Counted from the first letter of the stretch, positions 17,801 to 27,601 are shown. The stretch: 64,000 nucleotides of DNA from Vagococcus salmoninarum (GCF_003987495.1 NZ_NGJU01000018.1:19755-83754), one strand, 5' to 3'. Numbers and translations: made by a program. Notes: generated by a model not told the origin, from the sequence alone.

Positions 17801-20800
17801 CTCATAAAGGGGAAGACGGTACGGAAGTCTCGCCCGCAGTTAAACTCACAGGACAATTAGGAACTACTTATAAATCTGTTCCAGTAGAGAAAACTGGTTG
17901 GAAACTTAAAACCACGCCAAGTAATAATACAGGTAACTTTACGGCAACCGTCCAAACAGTAAATTACGTCTACGAAAAAGTTATGGGAGCAGAAGTAACC
18001 GTGACTCACAAAGAGGAAGACGGTACAGAAGTCTCGCCCGCAGTCAAATTAACAGGTCAACTAGGAACTACGTATAAGTCTGTCCCAGTAGACAAAACTG
18101 GATGGAAACTAAAAACAACTCCAAGTAATAATACAGGTGATTTTACGACAACGCCTCAAACAGTAAATTATGTCTATGAAAAAGTTATGGGAGCAGAAGT
18201 AACCGTGACTCACAAAGAGGAAGACGGTACAGAAGTCTCGCCCGCAGTCAAATTAACAGGTCAACTAGGAACTACGTATAAGTCTGTCCCAGTAGACAAA
18301 ACTGGATGGAAACTAAAAACAACTCCAAGTAATAATACAGGTGATTTTACGACAACTGCTCAAACGGTAAATTATGTCTATGAAAAAGTCATGGGAGCCG
18401 AGGTAACCGTGACTCATAAAGGGGAAGACGGTACGGAAGTCTCGCCCGCAGTCAAATTAACAGGTCAACTGGGAACTACGTACAAATCTGTCCCAGTAGA
18501 AAAAACTGGTTGGAAGCTTAAAACCACGCCAAGTAACCATACAGGTAATTTTACGACAACTTCTCAAACAGTAAATTACGTCTATGAAAAAGTCATGGGA
18601 GCAGAAGTAACAGTGACTCATAAAGGGGAAGACGGTACGGAAGTCTCGCTCGCAGTCAAATTAACAGGACAATTAGGTACTACGTATAAGTCTGTCCCAG
18701 TAGACAAAGTAGGTTGGAAACTAAAAACAACCCCAAGTAATAATACGGGTAATTTTACGACAACTGCTCAAACAGTAAACTACGTCTACGAAAAAGTCAT
18801 GGGAGCAGAAGTAACCGTGACTCATAAAGGGGAAGACGGTACGGAAGTCTCGCCATCAGTCAAATTAACAGGACAACTAGGAACTACGTATAAAGCTGTC
18901 CCAGTAGACAAAGTAGGTTGGAAACTAAAAACAACCCCAAGTAATAATACAGGTGATTTTACGACAACTGCTCAAACAGTTAATTATATCTATGAAAAAA
19001 CAGTAGGGACTATTACTGTTAAACATATTGACACTGAAGGAAAAGAATACGCCCCAGACGTAGTGACAACAGAGGTTGTAGGAACAACTTATAAAACGAA
19101 ACCGGTCACCAAAGAAGGCTGGCGTGTTAAAACAAAACCAGAGTCTGAAGACTTAACTTATACAAAAGAAGCACAAATCGTTACCTATGTGTACGAGAAA
19201 ATCCCAGTAACGGGAACAATCACCGTCAAACATGAAGACACTGAAGGGAAAGAATACGCCCCAGACGTAGTGACAACGGAAGTTGTAGGAACAACGTACA
19301 AAACAAAACCAGTCACAAAAGAAGGCTGGCGTGTTAAAACAAAACCAGAGTCTGAAGACTTAACTTATACAAAAGAAGCACAAACCGTTAAATATGTGTA
19401 CGAAAAGATCCCAGTAATGGGAACTATTACTGTCAAACATGAAGACACTGAAGGGAAAGAATACGCCCCAGACGTAGTGACAACGGAAGTCGTAGGGACA
19501 ACTTACAAAACGAAACCAGTTATTAAAGAAGGTTGGCGTGTAAAAACACCTCCACCAAGTGAAGATTTAACTTATACAAAAGAGTCTCAAACCGTTACCT
19601 ATGTTTACGAAAAGATCCCAGTAACGGGAACAATCACCGTCAAACATAAAGACACTGAAGGGAAAGAATACGCCCCAGATGTAGTGACAACGGAAGTTGT
19701 AGGAACAACGTACAAAACGAAACCAGTCACAAAAGAAGGCTGGCGTGTTAAAACAAAACCAGAGTCTGAAGACTTAACTTATACAAAAGAAGCACAAACC
19801 GTTACCTATGTTTACGAAAAGATCCCAGTAACGGGAACAATCACCGTCAAACATGAAGACACCGAAGGGAAAGAATATGCCCCAGACGTGGTGACAACGG
19901 AAGTCGTAGGAACAACTTACAAAACGAAACCAGTCACAAAAGAAGGTTGGCGCGTAAAAACTGCCCCAACAAGTGAAGACTTGACGTACACGAAAGAAGC
20001 ACAAACAGTTACCTATGTTTACGAGAAAATCCCAGTAACGGGAACAATCACCGTCAAACATGAAGACACCGAAGGTGGAGAATACGCACCAGATGTAGTG
20101 ACCACGGAAGTCGTAGGAACAACGTACAAAACAAAACCAGTCACAAAAGAAGGCTGGCGCATTAAAACAAAACCAGAGTCTGAAGACTTAACTTATACAA
20201 AAGAAGCACAAACCGTTACCTATGTTTACGAAAAGATTCCAGTAACGGGAACAATCACCGTCAAACATGAAGACACTGAAGGTGAAGAATATGCTCCGGA
20301 TGTAGTGACAACGGAAGTTGTAGGAACAACTTATAAAACAAAACCAGTCACCAAAGAAGGCTGGCGTGTTAAAACAAAACCAGAGTCTGAAGACTTAACT
20401 TATACAAAAGAGTCACAAACAGTTACTTATGTTTACGAAAAAATCCCAGTAACGGGGACAATCACCGTCAAACATATTGACACTGAAGGGAAAGAATACG
20501 CCCCAGACGTAGTGACAACGGAAGTCGTAGGAACAACTTACAGAACAAAACCAGTTACAAAAGAAGGTTGGCGTGTAAAAACAACTCCAACAAGTGAAGA
20601 CTTAACGTACACGAAAGAAGCACAAACAGTTACCTATGTTTACGAGAAAATCCCAGTAACGGGAACAATCACCGTCAAACATATTGACACTGAAGGAAAA
20701 GAATACGCCCCAGATGTTGTGACAACGGAAGTCGTAGGAACAACATACAAAACAAAACCAGTCACCAAAGAAGGCTGGCGTGTTAAAACAAAACCAGAGT

Positions 20801-23800
20801 CTGAAGACTTAACTTATACAAAAGAAGCACAAATCGTTACCTATGTTTACGAAAAGATTCCAGTAACGGGAACCATTACCGTCAAACATGAAGACACTGA
20901 AGGGAAAGAATACGCTCCGGATGTGGTGACGACGGAAGTCGTAGGAACAACTTACAAAGCGAAACCAGTCACCAAAGAAGGTTGGCGCGTAAAAACTGCC
21001 CCAACAAGTGAAGACTTAACGTACACGAAAGAGTCACAAACAGTTACTTATGTTTACGAAAAGATCCCAGTAACGGGAACAATCACCGTCAAACATATTG
21101 ACACTGAAGGGAAAGAATACGCCCCAGACGTAGTGACAACAGAGGTTGTAGGAACAACTTACAGAACAAAACCAGTTACAAAAGAAGGTTGGCGTGTAAA
21201 AACAACTCCAACAAGTGAAGACTTAACGTACACGAAAGAGTCTCAAATAGTTACCTATGTTTACGAGAAAATCCCAGTTACAGGAACAATCACCGTCAAA
21301 CATGAAGACACTGAAGGGAAAGAATATGCCCCAGACGTAGTGACAACGGAAGTTGTAGGAACAACTTACAAAACAAAACCAGTCATTAAAGAAGGTTGGC
21401 GTGTAAAAACACCTCCAACAAGTGAAAATTTAACGTACACGAAAGAGTCTCAAACCGTTAAGTATGTGTACGAAAAGATTCCAGTAACGGGAACAATTAC
21501 CGTCAAACATATTGACACTGAAGGGAAAGAATATGCCCCAGACGTAGTGACCACGGAAGTCGTAGGAACAACGTACAAAACGAAACCAGTTACCAAAGAA
21601 GGATGGCGTGTAAAAACACCTCCAACAAGTGAAGATTTAACTTATACAAAAGAGTCTCAAACTGTTACCTATGTGTACGAGAAAATCCCAGTAACGGGAA
21701 CAATCACCGTCAAACATGAAGACACCGAAGGAAAAGAATACGCCCCAGATGTGGTGACAACAGAGGTTGTAGGAACAACTTACAAAACGAAACCAGTTAC
21801 CAAAGAAGGCTGGCGTGTAAAAAGACCTCCAACAAGTGAAGATTTAACTTATACAAAAGAGTCACAAACAGTTATCTATGTTTACGAAAAAATCCCAGTA
21901 ACGGGAACAATTACCGTCAAACATGAAGACACAGAAGGTGGAGAGTATGCCCCAGACGTAGTGACAACTGAAGTCGTAGGAACAACTTATAAAACAAAAC
22001 CAGTCAAAAAAGAAGGCTGGCGCGTAAAAACACCTCCAACAAGTGAAGATTTAACTTATACAAAAGAGTCTCAAACTGTTACCTATGTTTACGAAAAAAT
22101 CCCAGTAACGGGAACAATCACCGTCAAACATATTGACACTGAAGGGAAAGAATACGCCCCAGACGTAGTGACCACGGAAGTCGTAGGAACAACGTACAAA
22201 ACGAAACCAGTCACCAAAGAAGGCTGGCGCGTGAAAACAAAACCAGAGTCGGAAGATTTAACTTATACAAAAGAAGCACAAACAGTTACCTATGTTTACG
22301 AGAAAATCCCAGTAACGGGAACCATTACCGTCAAACATATTGACACCGAAGGTGGGGAATACGCCCCAGACGTAGTGACAACGGAAGTCGTAGGAACAAC
22401 TTACAAAATAAAACCAGTCACAAAAGAAGGCTGGCGCGTTAAAACAAAACCAGAGTCTGAAGACTTAACGTACACAAAAGAGTCTCAAACAGTTACCTAT
22501 GTGTACGAAAAGATCCCAGTAACGGGAACGATTACCGTCAAACATGAAGACACCGAAGGTGGAGAATACGCCCCAGACGTAGTGACAACAGAGGTTGTAG
22601 GAACAACGTACAAAACGAAACCAGTCACCAAAGAAGGCTGGCGCGTTAAAACAAAACCAGAGTCTGAAGACTTAACGTACACAAAAGAGTCTCAAACAGT
22701 TACCTATGTGTACGAAAAGATCCCAGTAACGGGAACAATCACCGTTAAACATATCGACACTGAAGGGAAAGAATACGCTCCGGATGTGGTAACAACGGAA
22801 GTCGTAGGAACAACGTACAAAACGAAACCAGTCACAAAAGAAGGCTGGCGCGTTAAAACAAAACCAGAGTCTGAAGACTTAACTTATACAAAAGAGTCTC
22901 AAACAGTTAAATATGTTTACGAGAAAATCCCAGTAACGGGAACAATCACCGTCAAACATGAAGACACCGAAGGTGGGGAATACGCTCCGGACGTAGTGAC
23001 AACGGAAGTCGTAGGGACAACTTACAAAACGAAACCAGTCACCAAAGAAGGCTGGCGCGTAAAAACTGCCCCAACAAGTGAAGATTTAACTTATACAAAA
23101 GAAGCACAAACCGTTACCTATGTTTACGAGAAAATCCCAGTAACAGGAACAATCACCGTCAAACATATTGACACTGAAGGGAAAGAATACGCCCCAGACG
23201 TAGTGACAATGGAAGTCGTAGGAACAACTTACAAAACGAAACCAGTCACCAAAGAAGGTTGGCGCGTAAAAACTGCGCCAACAAGTGAAGACTTGACGTA
23301 CACGAAAGAAGCACAAACAGTTACCTATGTGTACGAGAAAATCCCAGTAACGGGAACAATCACCGTCAAACATATTGACACTGAAGGGAAAGAATACGCC
23401 CCAGACTTAGTGACGACAGAAGTCGTAGGAACAACGTACAAAACGAAACCAGTCACAAAAGAAGGCTGGCGTGTTAAAACAAAACCAGAGTCTGAAGATT
23501 TAACTTATACAAAAGAGTCACAAACAGTTATCTATGTTTACGAAAAAATCCCAGTAACGGGAACAATTACCGTCAAACATGAAGACACAGAAGGTGGAGA
23601 GTATGCCCCAGACGTAGTGACAACTGAAGTCGTAGGAACAACTTATAAAACAAAACCAGTCAAAAAAGAAGGCTGGCGCGTAAAAACACCTCCAACAAGT
23701 GAAGATTTAACTTATACAAAAGAGTCTCAAACTGTTACCTATGTTTACGAAAAAATCCCAGTAACGGGAACAATCACCGTCAAACATGAAGATACCGAAG

Positions 23801-26800
23801 GAAAAGAATACGCCCCAGATGTTGTGACAACGGAAGTCGTAGGAACAACGTACAAAACAAAACCAGTCATTAAAGAAGGATGGCGTGTAAAAACACCTCC
23901 AACAAGTGAAGATTTAACTTATACAAAAGAAGCACAAACCGTTACCTATGTTTACGAAAAGATTCCAGTAACGGGAACAATCACTGTCAAACATGAAGAC
24001 ACTGAAGGGAAAGAATACGCCCCAGACGTAGTGACAACGGAAGTCGTAGGAACAACTTACAAAACGAAACCAGTCACAAAAGAAGGCTGGCGTGTTAAAA
24101 CAAAACCAGAGTCGGAAGACTTAACTTATACAAAAGAAGTACAAACGGTTACCTATGTTTACGAAAAGATTCCAGTAACGGGAACAATCACCGTCAAACA
24201 TATTGATACTGAAGGGAAAGAATACGCCCCAGACGTAGTGACAACGGAAGTCGTAGGAACAACTTATAAAACGAAACCAGTCACCAAAGAAGGCTGGCGC
24301 GTTAAAACAAAACCAGAGTCTGAAGACTTAACTTATACAAAAGAAGCACAAACGGTTACCTATGTTTACGAAAAGATCCCAGTAACGGGAACAATCACGG
24401 TCAAACATGAAGACACCGAAGGTGGAGAATATGCCCCAGACGTAGTGACAACGGAAGTCGTCGGGACAACTTACAAAACAAAACCAGTCACAAAAGAAGG
24501 TTGGCGTGTAAAAACTGCCCCAACAAGTGAAGACTTAACTTATACAAAAGAAGCACAAACGGTTACCTATGTTTACGAAAAGATCCCAGTAACGGGAACA
24601 ATTACCATCAAACATGAAGACACTGAAGGAGAAGAATACGCTCCGGATGTGGTGACAACAGAAGTCGTAGGCACAACGTACAAAACGAAACCAGTCACCA
24701 AAGAAGGTTGGCGCGTAAAAACTGCCCCAACAAGTGAAGACTTAACGTACACGAAAGAGTCACAAACAGTTACTTATGTTTACGAAAAGATCCCAGTAAC
24801 GGGAACAATTACCGTAAAACATGAAGACACCGAAGGTGGAGAATACGCCCCAGATGTAGTGACAACGGAAGTCGTAGGAACAACGTACAAAACGAAACCA
24901 GTCACCAAAGAAGGTTGGCGCGTTAAAACAAAACCAGAGTCAGAAGACTTAACTTATACAAAAGAAGCACAAATAGTTACCTATGTGTACGAGAAAATCC
25001 CAGTTACAGGAACAATTACCGTCAAACATGAAGACACTGAAGGGAAAGAATACGCCCCAGACGTAGCGACAACGGAAGTCGTAGGGACAACTTACAAAAC
25101 AAAACCAGTCACAAAAGAAGGCTGGCGCGTTAAAACAAAACCAGAGTCGGAAGACTTAACTTATACAAAAGAAGCACAAACCGTTAAGTACGTTTACGAG
25201 AAAATTCCAACAGTTGGGAAAGTCATTGCCACTCATAAAGATTCTGCTGGCAATGAAGTTGCCAAGGAGGTCGTTCAAGAAGGTCAGATTGGTGAGGACT
25301 ATCAAACGAAAGCTATCGAAATTGATGGTTGGGAATTAATCGATAAACCAGCTGGGATGACAGGTAAATTTACTGAAAAGACACAAACAGTCAATTATAT
25401 CTATAAAAAAGTGACTGGAAAAGTTAAAGTCATCCATGTAGATAATCAAGGCACTGAATTGGCTAAACCTCAAGAGCTATCAGGCCAAGTCGGTACAGCT
25501 TATCAGACGAAAGAGGCAACGATTAGTGGTTGGGTCTTAACTGAGAAGCCATTGAATCAAGAAGGTCTTTATAGTGAAAATGGGGTAACAGTCACTTACG
25601 TTTATCGTAAAACACAAAGTACAGTCACAGTTAAACATGTAACAAGTGATGGTCAAGAAGTTGCCAAAACCCAAGAGTTAACGGGTGATGTCGGTAGTGT
25701 CTATGAGACGAAGGCAGTGGAACAAGAAGCGTGGAAGTTAATCACCGTACCTAGTAACGGTAAAGGTATTTATACTGAAGCGGGAATTGTCGTGACTTAC
25801 ATCTATGAAGCAGTCCAAGGAACAGTTACTGTTAAATTTGAAACTGCCTTAGGTGAGATGGTCGCTCCAATAAGAACCTTAACAGGTCAGATTGGCACTA
25901 CTTATCAAACAGAAGCACAAACAGTTTCTGGCTGGAACTTGCTAGAAAGCCACGGGGCAACAAGTGGTAATTATGAAAAAGCTGGGAAGACTGTCGTTTA
26001 TATTTATGAAAAAGCCGCAGTTGTGACTCATTCAACAGTTTATGTTAATTACGTTGATGAAGCTGGGAATGATTTATTATCACCAATCACGATTAAAGAA
26101 ACGATTGGTTCAACCTATTATACCCAAGCTAAAGCCATCTCAGGTTGGGAATTAATAGAAGTGCCTGGAAACAGTCAAGGTGTGATGACTGAAGAAGAGA
26201 TTGTTGTTAATTATGTTTATCGTAAAACAGCCGTCTTACCAATTAAATCTCAAGTAACTGTTAAGTATTTATCAGAGACTAATGAAGAAATTGCTCAGTC
26301 AGTCATCTTACAAGGAATAGTTAATCAACCATATAAAACGGAAGCTAAAGCTATTTCGGGTTACCGTTTAGTTGAAACGCCAGCCAATAGTACTGGGAAG
26401 TACAGCGAATCACCAATCGAAGTCATCTACCGCTATGAAAAAGATCAAACAGTTGATAAATCAACTGTGACAGTCACATATCGGGATGGCAATGGCGATG
26501 TTTTAGAAGTGATTGTAATGACAGGGACTGTTGGTGAGAGCTATCAGACAGTCAGCAAAGAGTACGTTGGTTGGCTCCTAGATCAAACACCGCAAAATCA
26601 ACAAGGAGTCTATACAGCTAAAGAAACTCACGTCACTTATACGTATAAAGCTCATTTAGTTGAGGCTGTTGTCAATTATGTCGATAGCCAAGGAACTGTT
26701 TTAGCAGCAGCAGATAGTTATACTGGCCAAGTTGGTACAAGCTTAAATGTCTATGCCAAAGAAGTGACAGGTTATCATGTCATTGGTCAAAGGAAGGTTG

Positions 26801-27591
26801 CTAGTCAAGATGTTATTACAATTGATTTCATTCCTAATATGACAGAAATTAAGTTAGCCTTTATCTATGATAAAAACACACCGCCAGTTGACTTAAAAGG
26901 GACAGTTACCGTCTTATATGTTGATACGAAAGGTCAAGAGTTAAGTAAACCCAAAGTTCTTGAAGGCGTATTAGGAGAAGGCTATCAGACGACAGCAATT
27001 AAAATTTCTGGTTATAAAGTAATCAGTATCCCAGAAAATGCTAATGGCCAATATAGCCAAGAACCAACGACTGTTAAGTATGTCTATGAGGAAGAAACAC
27101 CAGTTGTGATTCCACCAGTTAAAGAGTCAACAGTGACTGTTAATTACCTAGATGAAAAAGGGAAAGAGTTAGCGAGCCAAGTCATTTTAACGGCTAAGGT
27201 TGGTGAAAAGTACCAAACGAAAGCAGTTGAAATTAAAGGGTATAAGTTAATGTATACACCTAAAAATGCTCAAGGTAGTTATACAGATAAAGCAATCACT
27301 GTAAATTATGTTTACAAAAAAATCAAAGAGGACACAAGTAAGCCACCTGTTGAAAAACCAAAACCAGATGACAAACTAGATGATAAACCAGATGAATCAG
27401 GTAAACCAGAAAAACCTGGAAAAGATCAAGGGGATGTTAAGAAGCCAGCTGAAAATAAAGAGCAAAAAAACAAAAAATTATTACCGCAAACTTCTGAAGC
27501 AGTCTCGTACAATAACTATCTATTTGGATGGATATTAGTAGCCTTTTATCTATATCGTCGCAAAGTCCAAAAAGCGAAACTTTTTAAATAA
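14869..27591 (+). CDS. Giant LRR-MucBP adhesin, 4240 residues, LPQTS wall anchor
   Basis: Signal peptide ('IIALVSVLCLLLGQAVTVYG'), then an internalin-like cap and about ten leucine-rich repeats to residue ~330 ('LTYVDLGGNNITDISPLA', 'ITTLDLSDNKIENIASLL'). The rest is MucBP-type repeats: two divergent copies, 12 copies of a 68-residue type (bases 16555-19002), 30 copies of a 69-residue type (19003-25212) and ten divergent copies, 54 in all by my count. A Pro/Lys/Asp-rich spacer leads to LPQTS (4205-4209), a hydrophobic stretch and a basic tail. The last residue of the sorting motif is Ser, not Gly. The family binds mucin or host surfaces; the repeats act as a stalk. A run of eight G at 15558-15565 lies in the LRR region. 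RBS GGAGGAG. Confidence 0.9.
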   Translation: MNKKIKQIIALVSVLCLLLGQAVTVYGVTINEGTIEKEVVEKKLGYLYPLKNEGFSSRSVVLIPDKSLEMAIRRSIEGQPEIITEQEMLKLETLRLTTSESISNLTGLEKATNLRSLTASLQNISSIEPLRGLTKLTYVDLGGNNITDISPLATSKGLSNLKIDGTNIVDLSSLSGLLELSNLSLLNTKVIDISILSNFKYLENLILPLEPGFSETSVLKELVNMSSLSMGGAATTDISFVKKMPYLEELNLKNMPNANLSELNNSLTNLKKLSITGGNITETNFLKGLDSITTLDLSDNKIENIASLLDNLPNNKIRMNLNKNSIWDFSSFGNHSNITLTGSAEQIIYLSPGVINKPEERKLLNNKGQLATIQTITPETAGIYENNKITWLTPSETGKPHKLFLRLSSTNVTFYQDVFETAQEEGTVKIIHRGTDAAQTQVAPTQETKGTVGSSYNTNPVTVAGWRLNKTPTNSSGTYKSSVQEVLYLYDKIPTEGKVVVDHVDEKGVPIAAQTSHTGKIGSNVTVAPVSVTGWAVETKPTNETITITENEQKVKYIYKQVMGAEVTVTHKSEDGEVVSAPVQLTGQLGTAYKSVPVDKTGWKLKTTPSNNTGNFTTTAQTVNYVYEKVMGAEITVTHKGEDGTEVSPSVKLTGQLGTTYKSVPVEKVGWKLKTTPSNNTGNFTPTPQTVNYVYEKVMGSDVTVTHKGEDGTEVSPAVKLTGQLGTTYKSVPVEKTGWKLKTTPSNNIGNFTAAPQTVNYVYEKVMGAEVTVTHKGEDGTEVSPSVKLTGQLGTGYTTESVTKTGWKLKTTPSNNTGNFTTTSQTVNYVYEKVMGAEVTVTHKGEDGTEVSLAVKLTGQLGTTYKSVPVDKTGWKLKTTPSNNTGNFTTTPQTVNYVYEKVMGAEVTVTHKGEDGTEVSPAVKLTGQLGTTYKSVPVDKVGWKLKTTPSNNTGNFTTTAQTVNYVYEKVMGAEVTVTHKGEDGTEVSPAVKLTGQLGTTYKSVPVEKTGWKLKTTPSNNTGNFTATVQTVNYVYEKVMGAEVTVTHKEEDGTEVSPAVKLTGQLGTTYKSVPVDKTGWKLKTTPSNNTGDFTTTPQTVNYVYEKVMGAEVTVTHKEEDGTEVSPAVKLTGQLGTTYKSVPVDKTGWKLKTTPSNNTGDFTTTAQTVNYVYEKVMGAEVTVTHKGEDGTEVSPAVKLTGQLGTTYKSVPVEKTGWKLKTTPSNHTGNFTTTSQTVNYVYEKVMGAEVTVTHKGEDGTEVSLAVKLTGQLGTTYKSVPVDKVGWKLKTTPSNNTGNFTTTAQTVNYVYEKVMGAEVTVTHKGEDGTEVSPSVKLTGQLGTTYKAVPVDKVGWKLKTTPSNNTGDFTTTAQTVNYIYEKTVGTITVKHIDTEGKEYAPDVVTTEVVGTTYKTKPVTKEGWRVKTKPESEDLTYTKEAQIVTYVYEKIPVTGTITVKHEDTEGKEYAPDVVTTEVVGTTYKTKPVTKEGWRVKTKPESEDLTYTKEAQTVKYVYEKIPVMGTITVKHEDTEGKEYAPDVVTTEVVGTTYKTKPVIKEGWRVKTPPPSEDLTYTKESQTVTYVYEKIPVTGTITVKHKDTEGKEYAPDVVTTEVVGTTYKTKPVTKEGWRVKTKPESEDLTYTKEAQTVTYVYEKIPVTGTITVKHEDTEGKEYAPDVVTTEVVGTTYKTKPVTKEGWRVKTAPTSEDLTYTKEAQTVTYVYEKIPVTGTITVKHEDTEGGEYAPDVVTTEVVGTTYKTKPVTKEGWRIKTKPESEDLTYTKEAQTVTYVYEKIPVTGTITVKHEDTEGEEYAPDVVTTEVVGTTYKTKPVTKEGWRVKTKPESEDLTYTKESQTVTYVYEKIPVTGTITVKHIDTEGKEYAPDVVTTEVVGTTYRTKPVTKEGWRVKTTPTSEDLTYTKEAQTVTYVYEKIPVTGTITVKHIDTEGKEYAPDVVTTEVVGTTYKTKPVTKEGWRVKTKPESEDLTYTKEAQIVTYVYEKIPVTGTITVKHEDTEGKEYAPDVVTTEVVGTTYKAKPVTKEGWRVKTAPTSEDLTYTKESQTVTYVYEKIPVTGTITVKHIDTEGKEYAPDVVTTEVVGTTYRTKPVTKEGWRVKTTPTSEDLTYTKESQIVTYVYEKIPVTGTITVKHEDTEGKEYAPDVVTTEVVGTTYKTKPVIKEGWRVKTPPTSENLTYTKESQTVKYVYEKIPVTGTITVKHIDTEGKEYAPDVVTTEVVGTTYKTKPVTKEGWRVKTPPTSEDLTYTKESQTVTYVYEKIPVTGTITVKHEDTEGKEYAPDVVTTEVVGTTYKTKPVTKEGWRVKRPPTSEDLTYTKESQTVIYVYEKIPVTGTITVKHEDTEGGEYAPDVVTTEVVGTTYKTKPVKKEGWRVKTPPTSEDLTYTKESQTVTYVYEKIPVTGTITVKHIDTEGKEYAPDVVTTEVVGTTYKTKPVTKEGWRVKTKPESEDLTYTKEAQTVTYVYEKIPVTGTITVKHIDTEGGEYAPDVVTTEVVGTTYKIKPVTKEGWRVKTKPESEDLTYTKESQTVTYVYEKIPVTGTITVKHEDTEGGEYAPDVVTTEVVGTTYKTKPVTKEGWRVKTKPESEDLTYTKESQTVTYVYEKIPVTGTITVKHIDTEGKEYAPDVVTTEVVGTTYKTKPVTKEGWRVKTKPESEDLTYTKESQTVKYVYEKIPVTGTITVKHEDTEGGEYAPDVVTTEVVGTTYKTKPVTKEGWRVKTAPTSEDLTYTKEAQTVTYVYEKIPVTGTITVKHIDTEGKEYAPDVVTMEVVGTTYKTKPVTKEGWRVKTAPTSEDLTYTKEAQTVTYVYEKIPVTGTITVKHIDTEGKEYAPDLVTTEVVGTTYKTKPVTKEGWRVKTKPESEDLTYTKESQTVIYVYEKIPVTGTITVKHEDTEGGEYAPDVVTTEVVGTTYKTKPVKKEGWRVKTPPTSEDLTYTKESQTVTYVYEKIPVTGTITVKHEDTEGKEYAPDVVTTEVVGTTYKTKPVIKEGWRVKTPPTSEDLTYTKEAQTVTYVYEKIPVTGTITVKHEDTEGKEYAPDVVTTEVVGTTYKTKPVTKEGWRVKTKPESEDLTYTKEVQTVTYVYEKIPVTGTITVKHIDTEGKEYAPDVVTTEVVGTTYKTKPVTKEGWRVKTKPESEDLTYTKEAQTVTYVYEKIPVTGTITVKHEDTEGGEYAPDVVTTEVVGTTYKTKPVTKEGWRVKTAPTSEDLTYTKEAQTVTYVYEKIPVTGTITIKHEDTEGEEYAPDVVTTEVVGTTYKTKPVTKEGWRVKTAPTSEDLTYTKESQTVTYVYEKIPVTGTITVKHEDTEGGEYAPDVVTTEVVGTTYKTKPVTKEGWRVKTKPESEDLTYTKEAQIVTYVYEKIPVTGTITVKHEDTEGKEYAPDVATTEVVGTTYKTKPVTKEGWRVKTKPESEDLTYTKEAQTVKYVYEKIPTVGKVIATHKDSAGNEVAKEVVQEGQIGEDYQTKAIEIDGWELIDKPAGMTGKFTEKTQTVNYIYKKVTGKVKVIHVDNQGTELAKPQELSGQVGTAYQTKEATISGWVLTEKPLNQEGLYSENGVTVTYVYRKTQSTVTVKHVTSDGQEVAKTQELTGDVGSVYETKAVEQEAWKLITVPSNGKGIYTEAGIVVTYIYEAVQGTVTVKFETALGEMVAPIRTLTGQIGTTYQTEAQTVSGWNLLESHGATSGNYEKAGKTVVYIYEKAAVVTHSTVYVNYVDEAGNDLLSPITIKETIGSTYYTQAKAISGWELIEVPGNSQGVMTEEEIVVNYVYRKTAVLPIKSQVTVKYLSETNEEIAQSVILQGIVNQPYKTEAKAISGYRLVETPANSTGKYSESPIEVIYRYEKDQTVDKSTVTVTYRDGNGDVLEVIVMTGTVGESYQTVSKEYVGWLLDQTPQNQQGVYTAKETHVTYTYKAHLVEAVVNYVDSQGTVLAAADSYTGQVGTSLNVYAKEVTGYHVIGQRKVASQDVITIDFIPNMTEIKLAFIYDKNTPPVDLKGTVTVLYVDTKGQELSKPKVLEGVLGEGYQTTAIKISGYKVISIPENANGQYSQEPTTVKYVYEEETPVVIPPVKESTVTVNYLDEKGKELASQVILTAKVGEKYQTKAVEIKGYKLMYTPKNAQGSYTDKAITVNYVYKKIKEDTSKPPVEKPKPDDKLDDKPDESGKPEKPGKDQGDVKKPAENKEQKNKKLLPQTSEAVSYNNYLFGWILVAFYLYRRKVQKAKLFK
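15558..15565 (+). repeat. G8 homopolymer tract inside the adhesin gene
   Basis: Eight consecutive G encoding Met230-Gly-Gly in an AT-rich gene. Loss or gain of one G meets a stop codon within about 10 to 25 codons in either frame, truncating the protein near residue 240-255. A candidate slipped-strand switch. Confidence 0.8.
16555..19002 (+). repeat. Tandem array, 12 x 204 bp (MucBP type A)
   Basis: Exactly 12 units of 204 bp (2448 bp), each coding for 68 residues that run from 'MGAEVTVTHKGEDG' to 'QTVNYVYEKV'. Units 8 and 9 (17983-18186 and 18187-18390) are almost identical over their first ~165 bases, showing recent duplication. Unit 4 carries a divergent 'GYTTESVTK' segment. Confidence 0.92.
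19003..25212 (+). repeat. Tandem array, 30 x 207 bp (MucBP type B)
   Basis: Exactly 30 units of 207 bp (6210 bp), each coding for 69 residues of the form 'GTITVKHEDTEGKEYAPDVV' through 'YVYEKIPVT'. Variation is confined to a few positions: HED/HID/HKD, EGK/EGG/EGE, and VKTKPESED versus VKTAPTSED or VKTPPTSED. No unit has gained or lost a codon. Confidence 0.92.
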
Positions 27592-27601
27592 ACGTAGCAA
27601 G

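Noticed and set aside
19774-23373. Minus-strand frames of 61-95 codons across the repeats, rich in Cys and Trp
   Set aside because: They recur with the repeat period, have no ribosome binding site and are shadows of the adhesin coding frame.
16555-25212. Direct repeats that could be mistaken for a CRISPR array
   Set aside because: Units are 204 and 207 bp, in frame and protein-coding throughout, with no short repeat-spacer pattern and no cas genes.
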